This document shows, one piece after another, positions 1 through 11,188 of a stretch of DNA of 64,000 bases; position 1 is the first letter of the stretch, and each line of letters opens with the position of its first letter. This DNA comes from Kappaphycus alvarezii (taxonomy: Eukaryota > Rhodophyta > Florideophyceae > Gigartinales > Solieriaceae). Both the position numbers and the translations under genes were made by a program. Location of the stretch: contig NADL03000642.1 of the NCBI GenBank assembly GCA_002205965.3, positions 124,001-188,000 of the forward strand, in the 5' to 3' direction. The notes under the pieces were generated by a model, which worked only from the letters and a program-made list of their open reading frames with translations, was not told the origin of the DNA and searched no databases.

Positions 1-3000
1 AAACCAAGAGGTCTGATCAAGTTGTTCCAGGAGTGGGAGTCACTCCGGCCAAGAAGACGAAAAAGAGTAAGAGAGTTAAGAGTATCTCTAAGGACGTACT
101 AGAGTATGTGAAGAGGTACAATTTGGTGGCTGAGCTTGCATCGGCCCCAACTGGGAAAACCTTTGGTCAACTTTTGAGGGGCGACGCAGAGGACGCGAGA
201 AAAGAACTTAAAAAAATTATCAGGTCTAATAAGTCCGCTAAGGGTAAGAAACTGTTTCTTCAATCGGCCTCGACAGCACCAAGACGTCTTAAGCTGGTAC
301 CAGTCAAAGTATTGGGTATGAAAACCCAGGCTCTCTTCGATTCGGGTGCTGTTCCAAACCTCATTTCAGAAACTTTAGTGACAGATCTAGGTCTCGACAT
401 TACTCCAACGACTCGAAAAATAACTGTAGCGGATGGAACCGTCTCAAAATGCATGGGCACTGTTGACAATGTTTCCGTGTTCTTTGGGGACTCTAAAGTT
501 GATTTAGATTTTCTTGTCATGCCTGATCTCCCTTTCGATGCAATCATTGGCTGCCCTACCATGGAAAGACTAGGGACCTGCATTGACTTGGGCAACCAAA
601 TCGTTTCAGTTAATGTTGACGGCAGAACCGTGAAGATGCCCCTGGATTTCGACAAAAGCACACATCCGATAGATTTGAAAGAAACGGACAGTGAAGATTT
701 CACTTCTAGCTATGACAGCGAAGATTTCGAACCAACTAACACTTTCGGAAGTGGAGAAGGGTACGCTCGGGGGATACTGAGCATGGCATGGGATGATTAT
801 GATTCTGGGTTTGAAACGGATGAAGACTGGAATTCTAGGGTAGGTGTGACACCTGAATGTGTTTCTTTTTGCGATAATATCGAATCAAAGGACGGAATTC
901 GGAGCATGAAAGAAGATTACAATTGCAAGGAAAACAGGAATATATCGGATTCCATATCTGAAGATGTGAGCACGCCGGAAGAAGTCCTTCAAAATTTGGA
1001 GGGAGAGGCTCGAGAAAAAGACCGGCGCCAAGTGGCAGAAATTCAAGAAAAAGTACAGCACCTTCCCGCTCCCGCCTCAATGAAAATATCCGATATTTTA
1101 ACATCTTCCGAAGTAATTGCATGGAGCGCTTCCGATCTAAGACAAGCAAGTGTGCCGGTTACCCACTCGTTCGAACTTACCGACACTCAACGATTTACCA
1201 CAAGCCCAGACGTCAACCGCCAAAATATGACCAATTTATCTCAGAAAATGTTAAAAAAATGCTGAAAAATGATATTATTCGACCAGTTTCATCCCCATGG
1301 TCGTTTCCAGTTGTGGTCGCACCAAAGAAGGATGGAAAGCTGCGTTTTTGCGTCGATTACCGACAACTGAACCAGAGAATTATACCCGATCGATCTCCGA
1401 TTCCAAACATGGAGTAAATCCTCGAGGACCTGAAGGACGGGAGATACTTCACATCGATTGACCTTTACACTGGCTATTGGCAGATTCCATTGGATGAAAA
1501 ATGTAAGGAAAAAACAACCTTTACCAGCAAAGCCGGTACATTCAGGTTCGAAGTGATGCCTTTTGGTCTCATGAATGCACTAGCTACATTCCAAAGAATG
1601 ATGAACGAGGTTTTGAAAGGACTTCCATTTGCAAGAGTTTATATCGATGATGTCGTCATATTCTCAGAAACATTGGATCAGCACATCTCGCACGTCAAGA
1701 CAGTTTTGGAGAGGATATCGGAATATAGCTTGAAAATTAAGTTGAGCAAATGCTTCTTTGCGAAAACTTCTATCCAATTACTCGGTCATATCGTCGACCA
1801 AGAGGGAATTAAAGTGGATCCAGAGAAAACGGAAAAAATAAAGTTGGCACCAAGGCCCGCTTCAAAGACGGAGGTCCGAAGCTTCTTAGGACTGGCCTCA
1901 TATTACAGAAGATTTATCAAAGATTTCGCCAAGACTGCAGCACCGTTACATGCCAGCACTACGAAGAACGGAAAATTTTACTGGAACAAGGAAATGGAAA
2001 CTGCATTTCAGGAGCTTAAAGATAAGCTATGTGTTCCTCCAGTTCTCATGTACCCAGATTTCAAGAGACCATTCGTTGTGGAAACAGATGCCTCAGAGCG
2101 GTCTTTGGGTGCCGTTTTGTCCCAAAAAGATGAGAACGGAAGACTACACCCTGTTCAATTCGCAAGTCGAACTCTGAATGATGCGGAAAAGAGATACTCA
2201 GTCTGCGAGAAAGAGGCGCTAGCTGTTGTCTTCGCGCTGAAAAAGTTTCGCGTATACCTTTTATCACTCGAGAAATTTGTCTTAATAACTAATCACCAGG
2301 CACTTAAGACAGCATTCCTAAAGAAGGATGTACATCACCGCTTGGCCCAATGGCTCGACATTTTCGCAGAATATCGGTTTGAAATTGTGTATAGACCCGG
2401 ACGCAATAATCAGCCTGCCGATTACCTATCCCACTTGAGGGATCCACTGAGTCCAAATGAAAAGGCTTCCGAGGACATCGTCGGAGTTGCTGAGATGCAG
2501 GCGCCGAACGAAGCAAAGTACGAAGCTAATATTTACGGACTTATTAAGTTCTTGGATGGACTAGAAATGAGAAAGGTTAATCTGGAACATAGAAATTGGG
2601 TACGCAGGAATCAAAAGGCTTTTACATTGTGGAATGGAAAACTCTTCCGGCACACTAAAGCCGGTCCCCGACTAGTGGCCCCTTTGAAAGAAAGAATGAA
2701 GATCTTGAGGACTTTCCATGAAGAGTTAGGGCATTGGGATCTCGACACAACCAAAAAATTCGTAACTGAGAGATTCTGGTGGCCCGGTATCCATAGGGAC
2801 GTCTACATTTTCGTGAAAAGCTGCGACAACTGCCAAAAATTCACTCCAATACGGAAGTATAAGACAACTCTAAGTTTTCCAGTTTCCGGTCTCTTTGAAA
2901 CCTTCTCAATTGACTTTGCGGGCCCGTTCAAGGAAACATCTTCCAGAAACAAATATCTCCTTATAGGGGTGGAACATCTTACTGGATGGCCAATAGCAGT

Positions 3001-3362
3001 TGCAGTTGAGGAGGCAAATGCTGAGGTGGTACTGAAATTCATCGAAAAAGAAATAATTGAACCGTTTGGCCTTCCAAAAAGGATCATCTCGGATAACGCC
3101 CTTTGTTTTACTGCAACTTCACTGCTTCGTTTCTTGGAAGAACAAGGGATTCAGCTCAAGACAGTTCTCGACTACGCTCTTATGTCAAACGGGAAAGCCA
3201 AAAAGATGATTGGAACTATCAAACGCGCACCTACTTTTTGGAACATTTTATAGGTAGTCGACTGCATCCCTATTCGTTTGAAAGGCCTCATGTTTTAACA
3301 ATAAGGCAACTTACACTAATAGAAACAGAAGAAGAATGATGACGAGTCGGGACGTTCGTCTT

Positions 3363-3375
3363 GAGCGAGGGGGCG
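3363..3375 (+). other. Polypurine tract of G1
   Basis: A purine-rich run (GAGCGAGGGGGCG) sits directly before the LTR's TG. This is where LTR elements prime plus-strand DNA synthesis. The two C bases make it an imperfect tract. Confidence 0.5.
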
Positions 3376-3407
3376 TGATATAATGAAAATTGTAGATATT
3401 CCTTGGC

Positions 3408-3575
3408 ATGCTGCGCTGGCTGAGCTGGCTGCGCTGGCTCAGTTGGCATGCTGCGCTGGCTCAGTTGGCATGCTGCGCTGGCCGAGTTGGCATGCTGCGC
3501 TGGCCGAGTTGGCATGCTGCGCTGGCCGAGTTGGCATGCTGTGCTGGCTGAGTTGGCATGCTGCGCTGGCTGAGT
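3408..3575 (+). repeat. 22-bp tandem repeat in the G1 LTR
   Basis: About seven head-to-tail copies of a 22-bp unit with core GTTGGCATGCTGCGCTGGC. Successive units start 22 bases apart (3441, 3463 and so on) and differ mostly at the two bases after the core. Because 22 is not a multiple of three, every frame on both strands is repetitive, which creates spurious repeated ORFs. The related LTR at 29.5 kb has only about one degenerate copy, so the array expanded in this LTR lineage. Its place near the LTR start, upstream of the TATA box, is where enhancer repeats are often found. Confidence 0.9.
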
Positions 3576-3700
3576 TGGCACTGTACTTACAATTATATTT
3601 TTAATTATTTTTAGAGGGATGCTTTGCACTGTACTGTGGCGGTGCAGATTTGGCACATAGGTACTGTATAGGTGCTACAGAATGTGAGGGTTGAAAACTC

Positions 3701-3707
3701 TATATAA
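3701..3707 (+). promoter_or_regulatory. TATA box in the G1 LTR
   Basis: TATATAA at mid-LTR, about 325 bases after the LTR start, suits the core promoter of the element's genomic RNA. U3 would then include the 22-bp array and R would start near 3730. Confidence 0.6.
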
Positions 3708-4072
3708 GGGGCTGTTTGCATGAAATGGTAGGACTACTTGGGAGCCAGCATACCCGAGCGGGGCGCTCAACAAGTTAAGTCAAACACAAAGCATAAAGGA
3801 AGTTGGCAGACAGCTTCAAGCTCAGTCCCAAATAGTTAGGAAGTTGAGAGTCAACTTCAGACCCAAGAAGCATTTATTTTACCCTAGTCACTAAGCATAG
3901 GTGGTAGACCCTGCCCCTTCCATACTTGCTTGTAGCCCATTCAACTGTCGTCCCTATACACTCCTTTTCGTTCGTTCAACTATACCACGGCAGCACTTTT
4001 GTCGCTTGCAACACCTCCTCCTTGGGGTGGTTGATTCTGAATATCTCTTCTCCCGACGATTTACCCCTATCA

Positions 4073-4391
4073 GATTTTATGATTCATGTTATCTGTAGGA
4101 GGAACTTACAGCCAAATCCCCAAATTTTGTATATCGAAATCCAATCGATATCGCCGTTTTCTGTTCTTGGAGTGTGGTTTCGCCTTCTCTTTAAGCGGGG
4201 GGACGGATTGAGGACCAACTACAAGAGCTATATGGAGCTTTATTGATGAGAGGGCACGCTTTTTATGTGCCCTCGGTGATGATTATCAGCCTACGGCTGA
4301 CCTCGGGAAGTTTTTGTTGGGTGTTTGAGTGCTGTTGTTGATGATGATGTTGTTGTTGGTGGTGGTGGTTCAGGGGGAAAGTGCGGTACCA
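4073..4391. other. Stretch without a recognised gene, with a trinucleotide-rich run
   Basis: No gene or element is recognised. At 4330-4376 there is a GTT/ATG/GGT trinucleotide-rich run, whose complement reads as CCA/ACA repeats. LINE-A copies end in (ACC)n, so this could be the tail of a lost minus-strand LINE-A, but it could equally be a simple microsatellite. Confidence 0.4.
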
Positions 4392-4665
4392 CCACCGCTC
4401 TCCCTCGTCGGGATTGATATCTATGGCGCCTTGGGAGACGATGGCAAGGTTTTTTCCACTGCCTTGCTTCCGTCGCTGCATCCCGTCGCGGTTCCTCTCC
4501 TCAACAGGAGCTTCGCGACCTCGTTACCCGTTTTGCGTTTAGTCTCCAAATAATGCAGGCGCGACAGGTTTCCACCCGCCGCCCGCATCCGTAGTTAATT
4601 TATGAATGCCCTCCGCACGCTTCTGTGCAACATTGTACAACCCATAAAGATTTATCACCAGCACC
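4392..4665 (+). mobile_element. LINE-A 3' end (5'-truncated copy)
   Basis: Homologous by eye to 5524-5748, 15.37-15.65 kb (+) and to 14.70-14.99, 20.31-20.53 and 49.83-50.1 kb (-). It begins at the segment that in other copies codes for GIDIYGALGDDGK, follows the C-terminal coding part, and ends after a 3' untranslated stretch containing CATAAAGATTTA. The end is CACCAGCACC rather than clean ACC repeats. It is a fossil with a short open frame only. Confidence 0.75.
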
Positions 4666-4795
4666 TCTCTATACTGTAGAGTTCTTGATGAAAGGTGCTC
4701 AGTTGATGTGTATACTGTGAACTCACTGACGGCACACAGTGTACCAACTGACAGCATACAGTACAACAGAAATAACAAAATAACAATTTGAACAA

Positions 4796-5523
4796 TGGCC
4801 GCATGATTCTTTGTCAGCAGCTACTGCAACCATCGCAGAAGAAGCTAGCAGACGCAATTCATATGGCTGCGCAAGAGGCCTTGCCGCTCGGAAACATCCG
4901 CATCCGCGCCTTCCGCGCTAGCATGTCCCTCCCGGAGCCAAAGGCTGGGTCTACTGTGCACCTTGCCCAGGATTGAGGACGCACATCAAGAGCGAAGACT
5001 TCCTCGTGTGGTTCCAGTACTTTTTGCCAAACCCCTTTATTCGCCCCAGGTACCCCCTGCCCAAAAGCAGGGTGTCCATAAATGCTGGATATCTACGGGG
5101 ACCACTTGCTACATTGTCGCTTTGGCTGCGAGCGGAATACTCGCCACAACCAGGACTTTACTGGGGAACGATCTCGCAAGGGCCGCCCGACGTCCTTCCA
5201 TTGAACCTCGTTTACACTTCCAAAACAGGACAAGGCCGGATATCAGGGCGATGGGAGCCGTCGGTGGCACGGATTATTTTGACGTAACCTTTGTCAACCC
5301 GCTCGCTCCGTCCCACGCAAGATCCAGGGCTTTCAACATACTCACAAGCCTCAACGCAGCCCACGCAGAGAAGCAGCGGAAATACCAAGGGTTCCTTGCT
5401 GAGCTGCCTGGGAGAAACAGGCTGGTTCCTGTTCCCATTTCAACGCTTAGAGGATGGCATCCGGCGGCGTTCTCCGTCGTCAAGGAACTCGCGAGAACTG
5501 TTGCCACTCGCGCAATGGAACAA
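4796..5523 (+). mobile_element. LINE-B fragment: restriction-like endonuclease region
   Basis: The protein frame at 4963-5676 carries RTRPDIRAMGAVGGTDYFDVTFVNPLAP, split here as RTRPDIRAM and TDYFDVTFVNPLAP. This fits the PD-(D/E)xK-type endonuclease of R2/NeSL-like LINEs, which nicks target DNA to prime reverse transcription. It is followed by PISTLRGWHP, the C-terminal block seen in the other LINE-B copies. Upstream at about 4810-4960 is the QKKLADAIHMAAQEA block in another frame, so a frameshift separates the two. The reverse transcriptase part is missing (5' truncation). At about 5524 the sequence switches to LINE-A 3'-end sequence in an open frame. Confidence 0.8.
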
Positions 5524-5748
5524 GCGGAAAAATTTTTCCGCCGCCTTGCTTCCTTCGCTGCTTCCCGTCGCGGTTCCTCCCCTCAACAGGAGCTCCGCGA
5601 CTTCGTTACCCGTCTTGCATTTAGTCTCCAAATAATGCAGGCGCGACAGGTTTCTACCCGCCGCCCGCATCCGTAGTTAATTTATGAATACCCTCCGCAC
5701 GCTTCTGTGCGACATTGTACAACCAATAAAGATTTACCACCACCACTA
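5524..5748 (+). mobile_element. LINE-A 3' end joined to LINE-B
   Basis: From about 5524 the sequence matches the LINE-A 3' ends elsewhere: a C-terminal segment reading FFRRLASFAASRRGSS, a stop near 5674, a short untranslated stretch with AATAAAGATTT, and an ACCACCACC tail at 5736-5747. The start point closely matches the 5' truncation of the 20.3-kb copy. This suggests a truncated LINE-A inserted into or beside LINE-B. No target duplication could be assigned. Confidence 0.75.
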
Positions 5749-6594
5749 AATCTGGACGTCCAGAGATTCGCCCTCGCGCTGCAACCTCTACTCATCGAAC
5801 TCCGCAGTACCTTTCCCCTACTTCCACTTAACGGCTGTTACGCGGACAACGATAATCTCATCGTGCCGCTGGAACAAGCCAGATCCGTGCTCGTATTTCT
5901 TTCCGACCGCGAACGACACTCCGGTTTCCATATTAACCTAGCCCACCACAAGAATTCCGCACGGTGGCCAACCGCCCCGTCCCAGGACCGCCTCAATACC
6001 GGCGCCTTGCCATGCGATTTCAAGACCGAGTAGGCTACCACTGTGCTTGGTAGCCCGGTCGGCCGCCCCGCAGCATGCCTCCGCCTCGTTGACGATACCC
6101 TTGACACCATCCGCACGTTTTGGCGTCCTTCGTCATGCTGAACGACCCCTATATCGCCTTTCAGGTCCTTCGTTTCTGCGCAACCTCCTGTCGGCCAATG
6201 TACCTTTTCCGCAGTACCCCGCCGCACTTAACCGGTGCCCTTGCCAAGTCGTTTGCCAAGGGATTGCGAAGGGTATTCCAAAAGATACACCGCCGCCAAA
6301 CGACACGGGCTGGACCCAAGCCACACCCCCCTTCCCCTTGGGTGGCCTCGGCCTTAGCCAGATCCAATGCGTTCAAATTATCGCCTCCACGGCATCCCTC
6401 CTCGGCAACTCCGCACTCGTTCACCAGGTTCTCGGCCCCACCCCTCTCCGCCCTGCCGGTCTCCTCGCTCCATCCTATGACCCCCTTGTAATCGCTCTCG
6501 ACCGCCCCCTTGACCTCCGACTTGAGAGCCTTATCTCTCGGACGTCCCGACTCGACTCCACCCACCCCCGGCACCTCCCAGACGAAATCACAGC

Positions 6595-7398
6595 ATGTCT
6601 CCACTCCGAAACCCTACATCGGCTACAACATCTGACACCCGCATCCTCCACCCATCACCGCGCCCGCTTGGCGGCCGCTGCCTCAACCGCCGCATCCGCT
6701 CCATTCTATACCCTATCCGGCTATCCGGCAACGACCTCTACATCGAAGCCGAGGTCTGGCGCACTATGGTTGACGTTCGCCTCGGTAACCCCATACTGGA
6801 CGGCTCTCGTCTCTGCCCGATGTGCTCCACAACATCCGCCCAGCACCTCCCCTTACTCGACGCACCCGGTCACCACGCCTCCGTCTGTAAGGGCGCATTA
6901 GGTGCGGTGATGCGGCACAACCGTTTACGAGACACTCTCTACCGTCACCTCACCAACCCTGCCATTGCCCCGTCTGTCTCACGAGAACGGGCCCTGGCGG
7001 CCGACCTCCACAAAAACCCGGCCGAAGAACGGAAACTTGACCTCGTCATCGACCATCCTCTCTCCGCTCCCTCCCCGGGAGGAATCGACGTCACCATTGT
7101 CAGCCCGCACTCTCGCCCCTACCGAGACCTCGCCGATGGCGGAACATCCGCACTCGAACGAGCCACCCTGAAGAAGCACAACTACCACGGCCCTTCTTGC
7201 CGGTCTGAGGGCATCGAACTGCGCCCCTTGGCAATCGACGTTTATGACCAGATCGACATCTCCGGCCTCCAGCTCCTCCAGGACATTGCCAACTGCACCG
7301 CCGCTAGACGGGGAAAACCTGCCTTCACGGAGTTTCGCGCGATTCGTACAATGGTATCAGCTTTCGTGCAGCGGTATACTTCCGTCATGATCAACTAG
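6595..7398 (+). pseudogene. LINE-C C-terminal ORF: CCHC zinc knuckle plus restriction-like endonuclease
   Basis: 267 codons are open in this frame, but the true frame probably enters only at about residue 35 (RIRSILYPIRLSGNDLY), after a frameshift from the overlapping upstream frame. Seen: LCPMC at about residue 73, then HHASVC about 20 residues later, which is the C-x2-C...H-x4-C knuckle. Next come RHNRLRD, RKLDLVIDH and GIDVTIVSPHSRPY, which fit the PD-(D/E)xK endonuclease of RLE-type LINEs. The final part (IELRPLAIDVYDQI) is the conserved C-terminal block. In the family this enzyme cuts the target site. This copy cannot work alone because the reverse transcriptase is incomplete. Confidence 0.75.
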
Positions 7399-7412
7399 CG
7401 CAAATTCTGCGC

Positions 7413-7453
7413 GGTTGGACCCCAATAGGTCCAGCCGGGGCCGTACGGTCCCC
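7413..7453 (+). other. Two hairpins in the LINE-C 3' untranslated region
   Basis: The first pairs GGTTGGACC (7413-7421) with GGTCCAGCC (7428-7436), nine pairs including one G-U. Directly after it, 7437-7453 can fold as a second GC-rich hairpin (GGGGCC with GGTCCCC, one bulge). They begin 15 bases after the stop codon. In R2-type LINEs the 3' RNA structure is bound by the element's own protein, so these may be template-recognition structures. That role is inference. Confidence 0.5.
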
Positions 7454-7566
7454 TCCTAATGCATTTTAGGAAAGGTCACCATTTCCCCGGAGATACAGAC
7501 TTCATTGTCTGACACCTGGGATAGGTCGGAAATATCTTCCAACAGTAAAACACCCAAACGTTTCCC

Positions 7567-8237
7567 TGCATATGGTACCATGCTATGTATATCTCCTCGG
7601 CCTTGCGAGAGATCGAAGCCACCATGTACAAAGTCTTATGTGCGCTTTCTGATTTTCCCGGAACTGCACCCCTCCCGCCTCATCCGCCACATGCAGCTTT
7701 AGGAAAGCGCCTCCGTGCTCCTTTGCCGGACCCCAGTATAGATCCTGCCGGGTCGCTCCGTGTCGGCCGATCTGCCCCGGCCAATGATCTTAAACCCACT
7801 CACATCGCCCCCAGATCACACTCCGTCTTCCATCACTCTCTGGCCAGCTGTTCAACCTAGCCGCCACACCGCTCTCCATCTTGAACATTTTCCGCTTTCT
7901 ACCGACCAAATGGACCACGAATCCTAAATTGATTCCACTACACACGCCCAATCCCTTGCTACAGCCTCCCGTCTCAATCGTACCAACTGTCCTATTTCTT
8001 ATCTTTATTCCAGCCCCCTGTTTCCTATATATTTTACCTTCCCAACTCTCTTCGTGATCCGTTTCATAACCTCTACTACTCCATTTTTCATGATTACAAC
8101 CAAATATGAACCGATTCTCCCCGCTTTGAGTGCTTCTCGAAGGTACTTTCCATTAGCAAGCTAGTCCACGTAAGAACTATAAGCGGGAGCCCCGCAATGG
8201 CAACCGATGCTCTGTTCATCATCTTCTCCGCCACCGA
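7567..8237. other. GC-rich stretch between two LINE-C copies
   Basis: A 91-codon open frame at 7585-7860 is proline- and alanine-rich and has no recognised motif. The stretch may be the 5' part of the LINE-C that follows, because composition is continuous with it, but no domain supports this. Nothing else is recognised. Confidence 0.3.
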
Positions 8238-8516
8238 ATGACCTTAGCCTTGGATGGACGAGGGCATACTCTCTACCAGAACGCTTTTGGTGCCCTCGGG
8301 TCCCCGTCTCTTCCTCCTCCTACTCCCCCCACCCCCAGCCTCCCCGTGCCGCAAAATAGTGCAGCAAGGGGTCCTCGCCAAGGCTGTTTCAGCTCTTTCC
8401 TCATCTCAAGCTCCTGCTCTCCTTACCTCATTGCATAGAGACGCTTTAGATCGTCTTCACTCGTTTCCCTCAGTTCCCGTTTCCCCTTCTCCCATCCTCG
8501 TCTACCCCCGCCCTTT

Positions 8517-9077
8517 GTGTTCACCGAAGCCGAAATTCGGCGGCAGCTTCGCTGTTTGCCTCGCTGTAGCTCGCCCGACCATGATGGACTCCAGCTCTCA
8601 ATATTCAAGTGTCTATCCCATGCATTTGGTGGCGCCTGTCCTGGCGGCTCTATCATCCTCGAACTGACAGTTTCTGTCAATTCCGCTGTCGACGGACGCA
8701 TACCACTCATTGTTCGCCCCTTCTGCAGTGGTGCTACTCCCCTGAGCATCCCTAAAGAAAACTTTGATTTGGTGCGTCCTATCGCAATGGCTACCATACT
8801 ACGCCATTTCATATGTCGTCTCATCACGAAACGTGCCTCTATCCAGTCAGCAGATGTTTCGTATTTCCAACCTCACCAGCTTGCTGTTGGCATAAGGCAG
8901 GGAACTGACGCGATTGTGCACGCAACTCATCGCACTGCTTCTGTAGCGAACTCTGAACCGCTTTCATTGATTCAGATTGATGCTTGGAAAGAATTTAACA
9001 GAGTTAAACGGCAGCATCTTTTGACTTTGACGCTTGCTCAGCTTCCCGAGCTGGCCCTGTTCGTTGAGTTCCTCTAA
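8517..9077 (+). pseudogene. LINE-C reverse transcriptase, N-terminal half
   Basis: The 186-codon frame shows a conserved pre-palm block (SPDHDGLQLSIFK near residue 20), then LVRPIAMATILRHFICRLI, QPHQLAVGIRQGTDAIVHA, and palm motif A with the first catalytic aspartate in LIQIDAWKEFNRV (about residue 150-162). This order is typical of the non-LTR reverse transcriptases that copy RNA at a nicked target. The frame ends in a stop at 9075-9077, before motif B, so the copy is broken. Confidence 0.8.
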
Positions 9078-9155
9078 GGTAGTGATTTTATCCTACTCTT
9101 CGGTCCTCATATTCTCTGAAGTCGCACAGGACCACACCAGGGCGACCAGATAAGT

Positions 9156-9440
9156 ATGCTACTGTTCTCTCTCGTCATCCACCCCCTGATCCAGGAGATT
9201 TCTGCTCGGTTCCCAACTTCACTCCTCATCACTTTGTACGCCGACGACTGTACTGTGATTGACGCTGGCTCTGTCGTCACTAATGTCCTTTCTTTTATTA
9301 ATGCTCACAGTCTCCCCGTCGGCTTCCACATCAACATGACAAAGACTCGCCTTTGCGGGCTGCATCCCGATCGCATTCCCCATCACTCCCCAGCTCTATC
9401 CTTTGCACCATCCATGACGAAACTTATGGTGATGTTTTAG
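9156..9440 (+). pseudogene. LINE-C reverse transcriptase, motifs B to D
   Basis: The frame carries LFSLVIHPLIQEI, the stretch after motif B, then motif C with both catalytic aspartates in TLYADDCTVIDAG near residue 29, and VGFHINMTKTRLCG of motifs D/E. It lies in the first frame relative to 8517-9077 (offset 639, a multiple of three), so the two are in the same frame and separated by the stop at 9075 and degraded sequence to 9156. Confidence 0.75.
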
Positions 9441-11188
9441 GTGCCCCCGTAGGGACTGACGATGGCTGTCGCCTTTCGATATAAAATCGCATCCCTACTG
9501 TGTCGGAGCTTTGGGACAGACTCATCAGTCTGTCAGACCCACAGACCTCTTTTCATCTTCTCCGGCAATGTGCCGATGCTTGTCGCCTTTTGAGTGCTCT
9601 TCGCTGCACCCCGCCGCATCTCATCATCTCTGGAGCTCACCAATTTGACTCAAGAATGCGAAGGGTGCTTAAAGCACTTGATCAGCGACTTCCCGACACA
9701 TCGTGGACCCTGAAAAAGCTTCCCATTCGTGTTGGGACAGAAGTGACGAGAAGTCACTCAAACCGCTTGCTTGTCAGACGTTTGCCCAAGGGGTGACCGT
9801 TTACGAGAACAGGCCCCCTTTCAATTACAGTCACAATGCAATTTCAGCTTACAGTTGATTGTGTTCCAGATCCAAAGGAGGACGCCATTCCTTTCATCGA
9901 TGCCTCGGCACCCCGCTGCCACAATACTTGTATGCGACTGTGCCTCGAAACTGACCTCCACTCTCTTTCGGATAACCGTCTCATCGGTAAATCAGATCGA
10001 CTCCCCTTCGTGCGGTTTCTCCAGCACTCGCCTAGCTGTTGAGATTAGAGTTGCGACCGATCCTGACCTACGCCACTCTGACTTGGCTGCGCTGCGCACG
10101 TAGCACTCAGAAGTGAGTACCCCAGGACGGATTGAGACGCAAAAAATCCAGCTTCCACAAAATTTCGCATGGGTACTCTTGGTTTAACTTCCGCTGCAGC
10201 TATCTCCGACGTTTGTTACATTTCCTCCCTCCTTTCTAAGCTTCCCCTTTTCTCTAATCAATGCGGTCCCGCCTTTCCGATCCTGCAATATATTCAAGAA
10301 ACCCTACAAACCGCTCAGCCCAATGATCATCTTCCGGGTCACCTTCAACCTACGGTAATTCCTAGCAGGATATCGACTCCTTCGCAGGCTCTATTCTAAG
10401 ATTTCCAGACTGATGCTACGCATGCAATAATGCGCCACACGTATGCTATTGTTTCGTCCTCGCTCTATACTATTGCTACTGTGGGTCCTACTCATTATCG
10501 CCACCTTGCCATGTCCGAACAGGCCAACAATCGCCAGTACAATGCCCTTTGTCAGGAACTATCCATCGACTTACATCCGGTTGGCTTCAACATCCACGGC
10601 TCAGCTGGACCTGGTGCCGACCAGGGGATCTCTCTCATCGCAAGTTACATCACGTCCCTCCGCGGCACTAACTCATTGGCCGAACGCGACGGAACTTTCA
10701 CATTCTTAGCTCCTTGGTCAAACAGCACACCGCCCTGGCAATCAACCGCCGGCTGCTAGACCACTCTGCACCTTGCTAGTTTTCCTGCTGGCGGGCCCCG
10801 GGCCTGCCCCCATTCATCTCATAAAGTCTTTTCTTGTGTTATATAGCTGAGCCCAGTTGTGCTTTAGGATAACAATGGACACTAACGATGACTAGTTGAT
10901 ATTTCCAGAATATTTTTCGCTGTATTCTCGCCAAATCTATCCCTCCTGTCAGCCATCTTGGATTTGCTGGTCTTACCATTCCTTAAATGCAGCAGCTCTT
11001 GGCGGAACAGCTAAACATATGTTTTCGACTTTTCCTTTTAACTAAAATCCTGCGATAGTCTAAAGGTATGATGTGTGACCTGAATTTGGCGATTGAGGGC
11101 AGTCCTTTCAGTTATCTTGTCTTGTCTTGAAAACCATGGGATAGACCGGATATATCTTCCAAGAGTAAAACACCCAAACCTTTTCCCC

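Larger units (their letters stand above)
1..4072 (+). mobile_element. Ty3/gypsy LTR retrotransposon G1, left end outside window
   Basis: Seen: protein pieces in Ty3/gypsy order. A basic stretch is followed by an aspartic-protease motif (LFDSGA) near 330. Then come reverse transcriptase (PKKDGKLRFCVDYRQLN near 1330, YIDD near 1645), RNase H (VETDASERSLGAVLSQ near 2085) and an integrase with its HHCC zinc-binding region (near 2730-2840) and a catalytic core (SIDFAGPF near 2910). An LTR follows at 3376-4072. In this family the polyprotein makes and integrates a DNA copy of the element RNA. RT before integrase separates Ty3/gypsy from copia. The element is broken, with a few breaks, but its protein motifs are clear, so it looks moderately young. 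Gag and the 5' LTR lie outside the window. Confidence 0.93.
3376..4072 (+). repeat. 3' LTR of gypsy element G1
   Basis: The LTR starts with TG just after a purine run and ends with CA (CCTATCA at 4066-4072). Its 3' half (about 3770-4072) recurs at 29.91-30.27, 48.3-48.8 and 57.99-58.37 kb. Its 5' half around 3575-3680 recurs at 29.52-29.63 kb. It contains a 22-bp tandem array and a TATA box. The second LTR copy is outside the window, so the ends rest on TG/CA and on comparison with the other copies. Confidence 0.75.
5750..7566 (+). mobile_element. LINE-C copy, 5'-truncated, with RT end, zinc knuckle and endonuclease
   Basis: It starts inside the reverse transcriptase: NGCYADNDNLIV near 5840 matches the palm motif C (usual YADD), then SGFHINLAH. 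The conserved PLGGLGLSQ block follows near 6340. From 6595 the frame codes for a CCHC zinc knuckle and the restriction-like endonuclease. Stops and frame changes split it into at least three open stretches (to 6031, 6047 to about 6750, 6595-7398). It ends with a GC-rich untranslated region with hairpins and the terminal motif shared with LINE-B tails (7518-7566). High GC sets it apart from the AT-rich surroundings. Confidence 0.8.
8238..11188 (+). mobile_element. LINE-C copy, longest of its type, broken
   Basis: Parts in order: an N-terminal block before the RT (QQGVLAKAVSALSSSQAPALLTSLHRD, as VLAKAVSALSS near 8370), reverse transcriptase at 8517-9440, the thumb region to about 10.1 kb, and a C-terminal block with HPVGFNIHGSAGPGADQG near 10.57-10.62 kb, followed by a non-coding stretch and the terminal motif at 11130-11188 (CCATGGGATAGACCGGATAT through AAACCTTTTCCCC). 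The frame is interrupted many times by stops and shifts. The RLE core is not clear in this copy. Confidence 0.75.

Noticed and set aside
3408-3575. A CRISPR-like array.
   Set aside because: The 22-bp units are contiguous, with no spacers, and the DNA is eukaryotic. No other spaced repeat array was seen.
3288-3656. A 122-codon minus-strand frame of repeated Ala/Cys/Gln blocks, and a 73-codon plus frame over the same place.
   Set aside because: Both come from the 22-bp tandem array in the LTR, whose period shifts the frame, so repeats are open in many frames.
4963-5676. A 237-codon frame that could pass for an intact gene.
   Set aside because: It joins the LINE-B endonuclease block to the LINE-A C-terminal end at about 5524, lacks any RT, and starts within LINE coding sequence.
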